Source: Arthrobacter hankyongi
GTDB taxonomy: Bacteria > Actinomycetota > Actinomycetes > Actinomycetales > Micrococcaceae
Reading direction: 5' to 3'
Length of the DNA stretch: 64,000 bases
Assembly: GCF_022012395.1 (NCBI RefSeq)
Contig: NZ_JAKLTQ010000007.1
Span: forward strand, 147,549-211,548
The position numbers and the translations under genes were made by a program. Every line of letters begins with the position of its first letter. Positions within the stretch are counted from its first letter, which is position 1. Positions 9,308 to 17,664 of this stretch are shown here, in pieces. Under the pieces are notes generated by a model. The model worked only from the letters and a program-made list of their open reading frames with translations, was not told the origin of the DNA and made no database searches.

Positions 9308-9348
9308 TACCTGACGGAAGCAAACTCCATTCAGTTTAGGAGCATCCC

Positions 9349-9846
9349 GTGCACTACCCGACTCTCGCCATCGACCCGGCGCAGATGCGGCAGACCCTCG
9401 GCCGTTTCCCCACCGGCGTCGTCGTCGTGACCGCCCAGGGCCGGTCCGGCCCGGCCGGCATGACGCTGCAGTCATTCATGTCGCTGTCCCTAGACCCGCC
9501 GCTGATCCTGCTCGCGGTGGCCAGGACCTCGAAGAGCTGGCCGGAAATTGCCACCGCAGGACGGTTCGCCGTTAACATCCTCGCCGAGGACCAGGCGGGG
9601 CTGGCCCGGCAGTTCGCCCGCTCCGGGAGCGACAAGTTCGGCGGGGTCGGGCACCGCACTGCCGATCTGACCGGCGCGCCGCTGCTGAAGGGCGTCATTG
9701 CCTGGATCGAATGCGAACTGCACTCCGTCCACCCCGGGGGCGACCACGACGTCGTCGTGGCCCGCGTCCTGGACCTGGGCGTGGCGGAGGAGTCTTCCGC
9801 CCCGCTGTTGTTCTGCCGTTCCGCCTTTCCCCGTCTCGAAAAGTAA
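9349..9846 (+). CDS. Flavin reductase (FMN reductase component of a two-component monooxygenase)
   Basis: A 165-residue flavin reductase-like (HpaC/NtaB-type) protein with RFPTGVVVVTA near the N terminus, the SLSLDPPLILLAV strand that binds flavin, FAVNILAEDQ, and a C-terminal strand region. It supplies reduced FMN to a partner monooxygenase; the partner is the LLM protein 23 bases downstream. The GTG start at 9349 follows a TAGGAG site with 6-base spacing. First gene of the operon under the palindrome at 9292-9307. Confidence 0.85.
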   Translation: MHYPTLAIDPAQMRQTLGRFPTGVVVVTAQGRSGPAGMTLQSFMSLSLDPPLILLAVARTSKSWPEIATAGRFAVNILAEDQAGLARQFARSGSDKFGGVGHRTADLTGAPLLKGVIAWIECELHSVHPGGDHDVVVARVLDLGVAEESSAPLLFCRSAFPRLEK

Positions 9847-9869
9847 CCAAGAGAAAGCAGATACACGAC

Positions 9870-10955
9870 ATGAAATTCGGCATCTTCAACATCCCCTACG
9901 CCTCCGAATACGCGAACGGCAAGCGGACGCTGCGCGAGGTCATCGACTGGGACCTGCAGCTGACCCGCTGGGCCGACCAGTACGGACTGGACGAGGCCTA
10001 CTTCGCCGAGCACTACACCCTGGGCGGTGAGCCGAGCCCGGCACCGGATGCGATGATCGCCGCCGCCTCCCAGATCACCGAGCGCATTACCCTGGGCGCC
10101 GCGGCCCACCTGCTGCCGTACCACAACCCTGTTGCCCTCGCGCACCGGATGATGTGGCTCGACCACATGACCGGCGGCCGCTACATCGCCGGTGTGGCCC
10201 CCGGCGCCTACCCCAGCGACGCGCAACTGTTCGGCACCGGCAAGAACAACCCGAAGATGATGGTCGAGGCCCTGGACATCATCGAGGCAATCTGGACCAA
10301 ACCCGGCCCGTTCACCATCGAGGGCGAATTCTTCAGCGTCGACATGCCCGCCTACGACGACGACATCCACGGCCCGCACCTGAAGTCCCTGCAGCCGCGG
10401 ATCCCCATCATGCTCACCGGCATGCAGGCCAAGTCCCCGACCCTGACCGAGGCCGGCCGGCGAGGCGCCCTGCCGCTGAGCCAGCAGGTGCACGAATCCG
10501 TGCTGGTCCAGCACTGGGAAACCTACGCCGCGGCGGCCACGGCCGCCGGCCACACCCCCCGGCGCTCGGACTGGCGGATCTGCCGCGACATCTTCGTGGC
10601 CGACACCGACGCCGAAGCCCGGCGCAACGTGCTCGACGGCGCCATGGGCACCCTCTGGGAGAAATACAACATCCCCACCTTTGCCAGCCTCGGCATCGGC
10701 GAACTGCTCTCCGGGGGCCAGGTTCCGGTCGATGAACTGGACCTGGACTGGATGATCGACAATTTCCTCATCGTCGGCTCCCCGGACACGGTGGCCCAAA
10801 AGGTCACCGACCTCTACGAGGCCACCGGCGGTTTCGGCACGGTCGTGAGCTTCGCTCACGAATACCTCAACGACCCCGAGCCCTACCGCCGAAGCTTCGA
10901 ACTGCTGGGCACCGCCGTCGCCCCCCAGCTCAAGGAACTCTTCCCAAACGACTGA
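9870..10955 (+). CDS. LLM-class (luciferase-like) flavin-dependent monooxygenase
   Basis: A 361-residue bacterial-luciferase-fold protein: MKFGIFN start, LDEAYFAEHY near residue 45, ITLGAAAHLLPYHNPVALAHRM (flavin-site region), GGRYIAGVAPG, and the C-terminal DNFLIVGSPDTVAQKVTDL block typical of the family. With the flavin reductase just upstream it should act as a two-component FMNH2-dependent oxygenase. Downstream cupin and SDR genes suggest the product is an alcohol or ketone that is oxidised further. Limonene-monooxygenase-like or Baeyer-Villiger activity would fit the neighbours, but this is speculation; an F420-dependent member is less likely because a flavin reductase is paired with it. 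Confidence 0.85.
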   Translation: MKFGIFNIPYASEYANGKRTLREVIDWDLQLTRWADQYGLDEAYFAEHYTLGGEPSPAPDAMIAAASQITERITLGAAAHLLPYHNPVALAHRMMWLDHMTGGRYIAGVAPGAYPSDAQLFGTGKNNPKMMVEALDIIEAIWTKPGPFTIEGEFFSVDMPAYDDDIHGPHLKSLQPRIPIMLTGMQAKSPTLTEAGRRGALPLSQQVHESVLVQHWETYAAAATAAGHTPRRSDWRICRDIFVADTDAEARRNVLDGAMGTLWEKYNIPTFASLGIGELLSGGQVPVDELDLDWMIDNFLIVGSPDTVAQKVTDLYEATGGFGTVVSFAHEYLNDPEPYRRSFELLGTAVAPQLKELFPND

Positions 10956-10969
10956 TCCGGTCCCCAACC

Positions 10970-11003
10970 CGGTGGCAGGCGGCGGCCCCGCCGCCTGCCA
11001 CCG
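10970..11003 (+). terminator. Strong hairpin between monooxygenase and cupin genes
   Basis: Arms 10970-10985 and 10988-11003 are perfectly complementary over 16 bases with almost no loop, so the actual stem is about 14 bp with a 4-6 base loop. It ends 8 bases before the cupin start. No T-run; attenuator or mRNA-stability element. Confidence 0.55.
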
Positions 11004-11011
11004 ATAAGGAC

Positions 11012-11386
11012 ATGCCCATGCAGCACACCGCAGAATCCGCCGGGTTGGCCAAATACCCGGCCCATACGATCAACCTCATCCCTGCCTCCCGCCCGGGCCC
11101 GGACGCACCCCGGACCTCGTCCGTACGCGTCTGGGAGGACACCGGGACCGGGCAGGCCCACGGCATCTGGGAGATGCAGCCCGGAACCCTGACCGGCGTC
11201 GAGGGCCCCGAAACCGTCGTCGTCCTCGAAGGGTCCGCCACCGTGGCCTCCGAACGTACCGGCGAGCGGGTCGACGTCTCGGCCGGAGACCTCCTGGTGC
11301 TGGCCGCGGACGAATCATGTACCTGGGTCGTCCACGAGCGGGTCCGCAAGTTCTTCGTCATCAACCCCTCACTGGCCGCCCGATAG
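11012..11386 (+). CDS. Cupin-domain protein
   Basis: A 124-residue single cupin of the small (RmlC-like, DUF861-like) type, with the segment GIWEMQPGTLTGVEGPETVVVLEGSATV forming the first cupin motif region and VSAGDLLVLAADESCTWVVHERVRKFFVI the second. The first motif lacks the usual two metal-binding histidines, so a metal-dependent enzyme role is doubtful; it could bind a small organic ligand. Ribosome site AAGGA precedes the ATG at 11012 (another ATG two codons on). Lies between the monooxygenase and an SDR in the same operon. Confidence 0.75.
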   Translation: MPMQHTAESAGLAKYPAHTINLIPASRPGPDAPRTSSVRVWEDTGTGQAHGIWEMQPGTLTGVEGPETVVVLEGSATVASERTGERVDVSAGDLLVLAADESCTWVVHERVRKFFVINPSLAAR

Positions 11387-11404
11387 AAGAAAGAGAACCC
11401 CACC

Positions 11405-12235
11405 ATGTCACTCCTTGAAAACCAGACGATCCTGATCACCGGGGGCGCCGCCGGCCAGGGCCGCGCGCATGCCCTCGCCTCCGCCCGGGAAGGCGCCGAC
11501 GTCGTCGTCCTCGACGTTTACGACGAGGACGCCCCGCAGTTCATCGAAACCGTCCGCGGCGTCGAGGAGCTCGGGCGCAAGGCCCTAGCGGTCCGGGCCG
11601 ACGTCACCTCCCAGACCGCCCTCGACGACGCCGTCGCTCGGGGAATCGAAACCTTCGGCAAGATCGACGCGGCCATCATCAACGCCGGCATCCACCGCGC
11701 CGGCCTGTTCTGGGAAATGGAGGAAAAGGACTGGGACGCCGTCATGGCCGTGAACCTGACCGGCGCCTGGAAGACCGCCAAGGCGGTGGCCCCCCACATG
11801 ATCGGACGCCAGTCCGGCTCGATCGTGCTCGTCTCCTCCGTCGACGCCTTCGACCCGGAAGTCGATTCCACCGCCTACGGTGTCTCCAAGACGGCCCTGC
11901 TGGGCCTGCTGAAATACACCGCGAACGAGCTCGCACCGCACAACGTGCGGGTTAACGCCGTCGCCCCGGGTTTCATCGACACCGCCATGGTCAACAGCCA
12001 GGAGTTCTACGACCTGCTCGCCGGCGAGCCCGGCAAGGGAACCCGGCAGCACCTGATCGACTACGGCCACCAGTTCACGGCCATGAAGGGCGTCAGCATG
12101 ATGCAGCCGGTTGAGGTCGCCAACACGGTTGTCTACCTCAACTCCCCCCTCGCCCGCTACGTCACCGGCGTCACCATCCCCGTCGACGCCGGACACCTGC
12201 TCGTCAGCCGCATCAACCAGAACCCCGCCTACTAG
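11405..12235 (+). CDS. Short-chain dehydrogenase (carveol-dehydrogenase/mycofactocin-type SDR)
   Basis: A 276-residue SDR with cofactor motif [16 protein letters not shown], catalytic Ser (VSSVD) and YGVSK. It is about 25 residues longer than ordinary SDRs because of an insertion before the C terminus (VNSQEFYDLLAGEPGKGTRQHLI region), a feature of carveol-dehydrogenase-like and mycofactocin-dependent SDRs. No mycofactocin genes are in this window, so cofactor handling is open. It probably oxidises an alcohol from the upstream monooxygenase. Strong AGAAAGAG-type ribosome site precedes the ATG. Confidence 0.8.
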   Translation: MSLLENQTILITGGAAGQGRAHALASAREGADVVVLDVYDEDAPQFIETVRGVEELGRKALAVRADVTSQTALDDAVARGIETFGKIDAAIINAGIHRAGLFWEMEEKDWDAVMAVNLTGAWKTAKAVAPHMIGRQSGSIVLVSSVDAFDPEVDSTAYGVSKTALLGLLKYTANELAPHNVRVNAVAPGFIDTAMVNSQEFYDLLAGEPGKGTRQHLIDYGHQFTAMKGVSMMQPVEVANTVVYLNSPLARYVTGVTIPVDAGHLLVSRINQNPAY

Positions 12236-12264
12236 AGAAATATCCGCAAAATGCTGGAAAACCC

Positions 12265-12294
12265 GGGCCGGACAATTGGACAATTGTCCGGCCC
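12265..12294. promoter_or_regulatory. Hairpin with embedded operator-like half-sites
   Basis: A 13-bp stem (12265-12277 with 12282-12294) closes a GGAC loop. The centre contains GGACAATTGTCC and TTGGAC, the half-sites of the TetR operator found elsewhere in this regulon (12 of 16 positions match the palindrome at 9292). It lies between the SDR and the permease, so it may be a terminator, an internal operator, or both. Confidence 0.5.
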
Positions 12295-12328
12295 GGGGAC
12301 ACCGACACAAGAGAAAGGGGGCCGGAAC

Positions 12329-13819
12329 ATGTCAGCAACCAACACCTCGAACACCGAGACGGATCCGGGAGCCTCAGCAACCGGATCTGCCCGGGCCGAG
12401 CTGCGCGGCAACCTCGGCGTCGTCTCGCTCGTCTTCACCGTTATCGCCTTCAACGGACCCATGGCCATCCTGGCCGGCTTCATCCCGGTCCTGGTCTCGG
12501 CCGGCAACGGCCTCGGCACACCGCTGACCTTCGTTACCCTGGGGGCACTCGTGCTGGTCTTCGCCGTGGGGCTGAATGCCATGGCCAGCCGGATGAGCCA
12601 GCCCGGGGCGTTCTACACCTACATCAGCGCGGGCATCGGCAAGCCTCCCGGGCTGGCCGCAGGATTCCTCGCCATCGCGGCCTATGTCACCCTCGGCTCC
12701 GGGACGTACGCGCTGTTCGCCCTCATGTGCGAACACCTGCTGACCAGCACCTTCCATCTGGCCGGCGGGCCGCCCTGGTGGGTCTGGGCGCTGGCCGGCT
12801 GGGCAGTGGGAACCCTGCTGAGCCTGTTCAATGTCGACGTCTCCGCCAAAGTCCTCGGCATCGCCGCCCTGGCCGAAATCGCCCTCGCGGTCATCTGGAA
12901 CTTCCGCATCTACCTCAACGGAGGACCCGAAGGCCGGACCGTGGACGTCATGGGATCGTTCTTCTCCGGCTCACTGACGATGGCCATGGTCTTCGGCCTG
13001 GTGAGTCTGACCGGTTTTGAATCCCTGCAGGTCTTCCGGTCCGAATCGCGCGATCCCGGCCGCACCGTACCCCGAGCCACGTACTTCTCGGTGGCGCTCC
13101 TGGCCGGACTGTACGCCGTCTCCTCCTATGCGTACATCGTCGGCTTCGGCCCCAGCAATGCCACCACCGCCGGCGCGTCCGATCCGACCGGGTCGATGCT
13201 GCAGAGCATTGCCCACTACGTCGCCGCGCCCGCCGCCGACATCGCCAACGTCCTGCTCATGACCAGCTCCTTCGCCGCCTGCCTGGCCATCCAGAACATC
13301 ACCGCCCGCTACTTCTTCACCTTCGGGCGCGACCGCATCCTGCCCACACGCCTCGGCGTCGCAAACTCCAAACACGGCTCGCCGATGGCCGCCGCCGCGC
13401 TCGGCGGGGCCATCATCCTGGTCCTGTTTGCCCTTCCCGCGCTCTTCGGCGGGGACGCCACCGCGACCTTCACCAACCTGGTCGGCGTCGGCGGCTACTG
13501 CCTGGTCGTGCTCTGGGTAACCACCAGCATCGCCGTCGTGGTCTTCTTCCACCGCAGGCGCGCCGAACGCATCGGCGTCTGGAAGGCGACCGTGGCGCCG
13601 GTAATCGCCGCCGCCGGGCTGGGCACGATCCTGGTGCTGTCCACCACCCACTTCAGCGACATCCTCGGCGGCAACCAGACCGCTGCGAACATCTCGCTGG
13701 CCATCCTCACCATCATCTGCCTGGCCGGGATCGGGCTCGGATTCTGGTACCGGTCCAAACGGCCGTCGACCTACCGGCTGATCGGAAGCCAGGCCGAATC
13801 GGTGGAATCCCTGCAGTAA
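12329..13819 (+). CDS. APC-superfamily amino acid/amine permease
   Basis: A 496-residue membrane transporter with about 12 hydrophobic segments, opening with LGVVSLVFTVIAFNGPMAILAGFIP and containing the APC signature region GAFYTYISAGIGKPPGLAAGFL and the loop SLTGFESLQVFRSESRDPGRTVPRATY. It would import an amino acid, amine or related small organic substrate by cation symport across the cytoplasmic membrane. It is the last gene of the TetR-controlled operon, so it probably brings in the substrate of the monooxygenase. The ATG at 12329 has a GAGAAAGGGGG site; the frame could start at 12251 but that would place the hairpin inside the coding region. Confidence 0.85.
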   Translation: MSATNTSNTETDPGASATGSARAELRGNLGVVSLVFTVIAFNGPMAILAGFIPVLVSAGNGLGTPLTFVTLGALVLVFAVGLNAMASRMSQPGAFYTYISAGIGKPPGLAAGFLAIAAYVTLGSGTYALFALMCEHLLTSTFHLAGGPPWWVWALAGWAVGTLLSLFNVDVSAKVLGIAALAEIALAVIWNFRIYLNGGPEGRTVDVMGSFFSGSLTMAMVFGLVSLTGFESLQVFRSESRDPGRTVPRATYFSVALLAGLYAVSSYAYIVGFGPSNATTAGASDPTGSMLQSIAHYVAAPAADIANVLLMTSSFAACLAIQNITARYFFTFGRDRILPTRLGVANSKHGSPMAAAALGGAIILVLFALPALFGGDATATFTNLVGVGGYCLVVLWVTTSIAVVVFFHRRRAERIGVWKATVAPVIAAAGLGTILVLSTTHFSDILGGNQTAANISLAILTIICLAGIGLGFWYRSKRPSTYRLIGSQAESVESLQ

Positions 13820-13877
13820 GTTCCAGGCGCCGGCCCAGTCGCGAGCTTTGCCGCGGCGCCTGCCGACTACCCGAAAC

Positions 13878-13920
13878 CGGAGGCCGGGCGGGACGGAAAA
13901 ACCGTCCCGCCCGGCCTCCG
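13878..13920. terminator. Bidirectional terminator between permease and TetR-2
   Basis: A 19-bp perfect GC-rich stem (13878-13896 with 13902-13920) closes an AAAAA loop. It lies between two convergent genes, which supports terminator function for both. Confidence 0.8.
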
Positions 13921-13944
13921 CCATTGTGTGCGGGCAGCCGGGGG

Positions 13945-14529
13945 CTAAGCCCCGTCAAGTGAGTGCAGTGCTTTCGCGGGAACCGGATCCGGGTTCAGTG
14001 CGCTGCGCAGGAAGTCGCGGGCCTGCCGGTCGGAGAGGCTGGAGTCGCCCAGCAGCCGCTGATAGGTCAGCCCCTCCCAGATGACCTCGAAGCGCACCGC
14101 CACCTCATGCGGACACAGTTTCTCCACCCGAGCGGTGGCTGTCCGCGACCACTGCTGGATAATGGACCGGTAGCGGGGATCGCGCATCCCCTGGGCATAC
14201 AGCTCGTACAGCAGCGTCGCACCGGTCGCGTCCGAGTGCTGGACCTGCGCCACTGCCAGAGCGGCCTCGATCAGGTCCTCCAGATCCTGCGCGGCGTCGA
14301 ACAGCCGGTTGTATTTGGCCGTCTCGCGCTCGGCAAAATAGCGGAAGGCCTCGAGCAGCAGGTCGTCGAGGCTGGCAAAGTGGTAGCTGGTGCTGCCCAG
14401 CGATATCCCGGCCGCCGCGGCGATCCGGCGGTGGGTCACCCCCTTGACGCCGTAGGCCGCCGCGACCTTCAGCGCAGCCTCCAGCAGCGCCGCCCGGGTC
14501 CCCTCGGACCGCTTGGCCGAACGGGCCAT
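13945..14529 (-). CDS. TetR-family transcriptional repressor 2 (paralogue of repressor 1)
   Basis: A 194-residue TetR protein nearly superimposable on TetR-1 (8664-9203): the HTH block VTHRRIAAAAGISLGSTSYHFASLDDLLLEAF differs at few positions and the ligand domain retains ATLLYELYAQG, DPRYRSII and RFEVIWEGL. A short C-terminal tail (about 15 residues) is extra. Its own promoter overlaps a TTGGAC dyad at 14626-14641, so it is probably autoregulated and may share operators with TetR-1. The ATG at 14529 has a GGGAGG site; a longer frame to 14571 is less likely. It bounds the regulon on the right. Confidence 0.9.
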   Translation of the reverse strand: MARSAKRSEGTRAALLEAALKVAAAYGVKGVTHRRIAAAAGISLGSTSYHFASLDDLLLEAFRYFAERETAKYNRLFDAAQDLEDLIEAALAVAQVQHSDATGATLLYELYAQGMRDPRYRSIIQQWSRTATARVEKLCPHEVAVRFEVIWEGLTYQRLLGDSSLSDRQARDFLRSALNPDPVPAKALHSLDGA

Positions 14530-14625
14530 ACGCGCACCTCCCTCACCGGACCCGCAGCCGGAATCCGTCACTACCGATGGACCCAGCAGGGGACGCCGGA
14601 AAGCGATCCCGCCACAGCCTCAATA

Positions 14626-14641
14626 TTGGACATGCGTCCAA
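14626..14641. promoter_or_regulatory. TetR operator overlapping the TetR-2 promoter
   Basis: TTGGACATGCGTCCAA, 14 of 16 positions as in the perfect palindrome at 9292-9307. It overlaps by two bases the -10 box of the minus-strand promoter described in the next entry, the same layout as at 7779-7809. Confidence 0.7.
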
Positions 14642-14668
14642 ATTACACCTCATAGGTCCGGACCTCAA
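14640..14668 (-). promoter_or_regulatory. Sigma70-type promoter for TetR-2
   Basis: On the minus strand TTGAGG (14668-14663), 17-base spacer, TAATTT (14645-14640). The operator dyad follows immediately. Confidence 0.6.
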
Positions 14669-14831
14669 TTTGCGTGCGTGGCGCTTCGCACTAAATTTCT
14701 GCAAACCCTGTGCGTTGTTCTTTACGGGACAAAGACAACTGCAGGACTCTTGGGGCGCTCTTTTGGCCGCCAGTATTTCGCTTCAATCTGCGCCAAGCGC
14801 CGAGAACAGCGTATGCCTACCCTGTTCCAAA

Positions 14832-15620
14832 TCAGCGGCCACACATTTCGGGATGTTGACGACACTGCAGCATGACCGGGTCTAGGCACACCGGCCGGTA
14901 CTCTTGCTGCGGGCGGTTCAGCCAGAAGTTGGCCGAACTTCCTGGGCGGGACATGCGGTCGTCCTGTGAGGTCCAGATGATGATGTCCAGCAGCCGCAGG
15001 TCGGTTGCTTCGCTAATGTCGGGCACAGTCAAGGAGACTTCCCGGCGGATCTGAGCCAGTTCCGAATGCTGATGGCGGAGGATGCGCCGAAGTGCCAGCA
15101 GGGTTTGATGAATGCGCTCCCAGCGGGGCTCCTTGCCGGAGCTGAAACCATTGCGGGTGAACCCCATGGCGATCGCTACGTAGCCGTCGAGAACCGGAAC
15201 CGAGTCGGGTCTGTAAAGAGCGAGCATCTTCGTGATTTTGGGAGCCCATACACCGGAGAAGCCGAACCGGCACAGCAAGGTAAGGCTTGCAATGTCATCG
15301 TCGTCCATGGCGGCGAGGTCCTTGTCCGGCAGAACCTGAAGCCGCCGGACCAGCTCAGACCGGAGTTCATGTGTAAAGCCGGCAACATCCGAGACCGAAA
15401 GTCGCCCGGCCAGCGTGTCAGCCCACAAGAGTGACCACGGAGCGATCTCGTCAAAGTGCCCCCGGCGCCGGGCGGCTGCACCGAGCATGTCGTAGGTCTG
15501 CCACCCGCTCTTAGGATGGGTGCAGAACGCCACTACACGCGCCACCGCGTCAGATAGCGGGATGGCCCCTATGCCTCCTGGCATGTCAGGCGAGAGATCC
15601 AGTTGCGTATGCGGGTTCAT
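14832..15620 (-). CDS. Hypothetical protein, possibly DUF6308-like
   Basis: A 262-residue soluble protein that I do not firmly recognise. The middle contains LCRFGFSGVWAPKITKMLALYRPDSVPVLDGYVA, a pattern (small-residue helix, lysine-rich turn, then RP..VPV.D..V) seen in actinobacterial proteins of unknown function with a helix-hairpin-helix-like core; the resemblance to DUF6308 is from memory and weak. The C-terminal part has SQDDRMSRPGSSANFWL and ends with three cysteines in the last 17 residues. No signal peptide or membrane segment. The start at 15620 has a GGAAG site; the open frame begins at 15677. It is monocistronic as far as can be seen. Confidence 0.5.
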   Translation of the reverse strand: MNPHTQLDLSPDMPGGIGAIPLSDAVARVVAFCTHPKSGWQTYDMLGAAARRRGHFDEIAPWSLLWADTLAGRLSVSDVAGFTHELRSELVRRLQVLPDKDLAAMDDDDIASLTLLCRFGFSGVWAPKITKMLALYRPDSVPVLDGYVAIAMGFTRNGFSSGKEPRWERIHQTLLALRRILRHQHSELAQIRREVSLTVPDISEATDLRLLDIIIWTSQDDRMSRPGSSANFWLNRPQQEYRPVCLDPVMLQCRQHPEMCGR

Positions 15621-15740
15621 CGTCTTCCTTCGAGCGGTACGTGGACCGCGTGAGTCGTGCTCGGCCGACCCGTCCACTGCGAGGGTCGAGGATGCCCGGC
15701 ACTCAGGCTGTGGGGACCTAGCCAGGGGACGTTTACGGGC

Positions 15741-16580
15741 TCAGGGATTGGGCACGGACACGTCCACGGTTCTGTTTTTCCTGATCACCAGCAGGGTTAA
15801 TGCCGTGACCGTAATGACCGTGAAAATTTCGGCCCCGCTGGCGCCCAGATCGGTCGCCACGGTCTGCAGCACGACGGCGGCCAGGCTCATGAACGCCGCG
15901 GTCGTCGCAAGGAATGGCGCCTTACGGATAAAGCGCCTGAACCCGGCTGTCAGCCAGATGCCGGCGAGCAGACTGGCCGAGCCAGCCAACAGGTGGAAGA
16001 CCATCGGGAGTCCCACACCGCCGGAGGCGTAGCCTAGGAGGACCAGGTCGCCGAACCCCATCACTGCAAGGAATAGCAGGGTGATACCGGCTGCGATGCC
16101 CAGGCCTCCTCTGCCATCGAACATGACGGTGCCCGGTGCCTGTTCCCGGCGCAGGGCGAGACAGGCCAGGATAACCGCGGCCATGGCCGGCAAGGGCCCG
16201 GGTGGAGGCCCATAAAGGGCAACCATAGACAAGCTGGCAAGGGCGGCCGCGCTAAATATCAGCAGGACAACAGGCGCCCCGGGCGTGCGGAACCTGGCCG
16301 TGACAAGCATGACAACACCGGACACAAGCGAGCCAATGCCGGCGGAAATCGACAGCAGCGCGGCCGGGACGGTAAGTCCAGGGAGCGCGTCGGGAAACGT
16401 CAGCGGCAGCACTCCGGACGGCAAGGCCCACAGACCTGTAAGCATGGCCAGGATGCCGGCGGCAACGCGCAGACCCGAGACGGGGTGTGTGAACGGCTCG
16501 GGCGGGTCCCCCTTCCAGTCTCCCTGAGGCTGGGGCGGGCAGGGTCCTGTCACTTTCTTCTGTCCGCTCCGGTCTTCCAT
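15741..16580 (-). CDS. Multi-pass membrane protein of unknown function
   Basis: A 279-residue protein with a short polar N-terminal tail (about 40 residues, Pro/Gln rich) followed by eight or so hydrophobic helices, for instance VAAGILAMLTGLWAL, LLSISAGIGSLVSGVVMLV, VVLLIFSAAALASLSMVALY, LGIAAGITLLFLAVMGFGDLVLL and VVLQTVATDL, and a cationic tail RKNRTVDVSVPNP. No transporter or enzyme motif is visible. The ATG at 16580 follows a GGGGGAG site. No clear link to the flanking genes. Confidence 0.6.
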   Translation of the reverse strand: MEDRSGQKKVTGPCPPQPQGDWKGDPPEPFTHPVSGLRVAAGILAMLTGLWALPSGVLPLTFPDALPGLTVPAALLSISAGIGSLVSGVVMLVTARFRTPGAPVVLLIFSAAALASLSMVALYGPPPGPLPAMAAVILACLALRREQAPGTVMFDGRGGLGIAAGITLLFLAVMGFGDLVLLGYASGGVGLPMVFHLLAGSASLLAGIWLTAGFRRFIRKAPFLATTAAFMSLAAVVLQTVATDLGASGAEIFTVITVTALTLLVIRKNRTVDVSVPNP

Positions 16581-16757
16581 GTTCTCCCCCACGATTGCAT
16601 GTTTCACCTCGGACTCTAGCCGTATCCGGAGAGCGGCCGGGGTATGGACACGGCCGCGGATCATCGAGCAGCCGACGGTCCGCAGGTCCGGGCAGTTGGG
16701 ATTTCCGGCAGGAGCGGGCCGTGCCCGAGTGCGGTATGCCAGCCGGTCTAGCCAGCT

Positions 16758-17139
16758 TCACACATGACCATCGCGCACTGCCTCATTCGCCAACCTGGCA
16801 ATCCTCACCAGCAGTTCATCCGGCCTCCGCGACAGGTCCAGTGGGAACTCCACGATTTCGACGTCGGAATTCCGCACCTTCCGCACCCGCACCGGCCCGG
16901 CATCCGCGTACACCAGCCAAGCCCGCGGCACGTCCAACGCTGTGCAGTAGGCCAGCATCTGGTACTGGTCCGCGTTCGGGTAGCCGGACCAGGAGGACGC
17001 CTTGTACTTGGCGTCGAAGACGGCCACCGGCTTCCTGTCGATCAGGTGCACGACGTCGGCGAACATCCGCACGCGCGGGAGGCGCGTGCCGTCCGGCTCG
17101 TCCAGGAAGCATTCGTACTGTGCCTCGGTGCGTCCCGGC
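16758..17139 (-). pseudogene. mcrC: McrC C-terminal fragment
   Basis: This fragment encodes the last ~125 residues of an McrC protein, from GRTEAQYECFLDEPDGTR through the PD-(D/E)XK nuclease core (ADVVHLIDRKPVAVFDAKYKAS) to the end. It lacks the N-terminal two thirds. From about 16960 to 17139 it appears identical at DNA level to the mcrC copy at 28275-28454, while its 3' part has drifted. Upstream of 17139 the reading frame runs into unrelated sequence, so no functional McrC can be made. It is a duplicated or recombined relic. Confidence 0.85.
16801..17139 (-). repeat. Direct repeat copy A (mcrC segment)
   Basis: Matches 28116-28454 in the same orientation at a constant offset of 11315 bases; the right half appears identical by eye and the left third carries scattered substitutions. 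The two copies flank the whole flavin-monooxygenase/SDR/MFS cluster. Confidence 0.85.
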
Positions 17140-17216
17140 GTTACGTCGTGAGCCTCCCGTAGAGCAGCCGCTACCGCATAATCCATATTCAGGCCAGCGG
17201 ACAGATCATCACTGCA

Positions 17217-17483
17217 CACGACAGGTCGCCGACGTATTCGAAGCATGGATGGATGAGTCCGACGCCGCCGGGTTCGGCTTCCTGCCGTTTCAGCATCCCG
17301 GAGACCTGAAAGACTTTGCCCAGATGGTCGTCCCCGAAATGCAAGAACGCGGCAGGGTGCAGTTGGCCTAAAGGATCGACGCTGCGTGAGAACCTGTATG
17401 GAGACGGCCAACGCCGCCTCCGCTACGACTATCCGCCGCATAAGCTGATCGCGTCCTTTGCACGGGAACCTATCTTGTCCTGA
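17217..17483 (+). pseudogene. Remnant of an NtaA/SnaA/DszA-family monooxygenase (C-terminus, frameshifted)
   Basis: In one plus-strand frame 17217-17371 encodes a C-terminal segment typical of the family (VADVFEAWMDESDAAGFGFLP... then FAQMVVPEMQERGRV). In a shifted frame the next segment (about 17380-17483) encodes TLRENLYGDGQRR and ends in a stop, which is the usual end of these proteins. The rest of the gene is absent. It touches the mcrC fragment, so this is a junction of unrelated broken genes. Confidence 0.75.
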
Positions 17484-17664
17484 CGACGAGCTGCCGAACT
17501 GCCTTTACTCTGTGAACGAACTACGGTGTCTCGGGATCTGGCCGAAGAGGAGTCCCGAGACTCCGTGGTCGGGGCAAAGTACCTGAATGTGGCGCCGGTA
17601 ATTCACAGTGGACTTGCTGTCCGCGGCCCGGTCCGGCATCTGTTAGGAAAGAAGGACGAGGAAA

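Noticed and set aside
9204..9348. Clear -35/-10 boxes for the flavin reductase operon
   Set aside because: Candidate boxes near the palindrome deviate too much from consensus to be annotated, although a promoter must be here.
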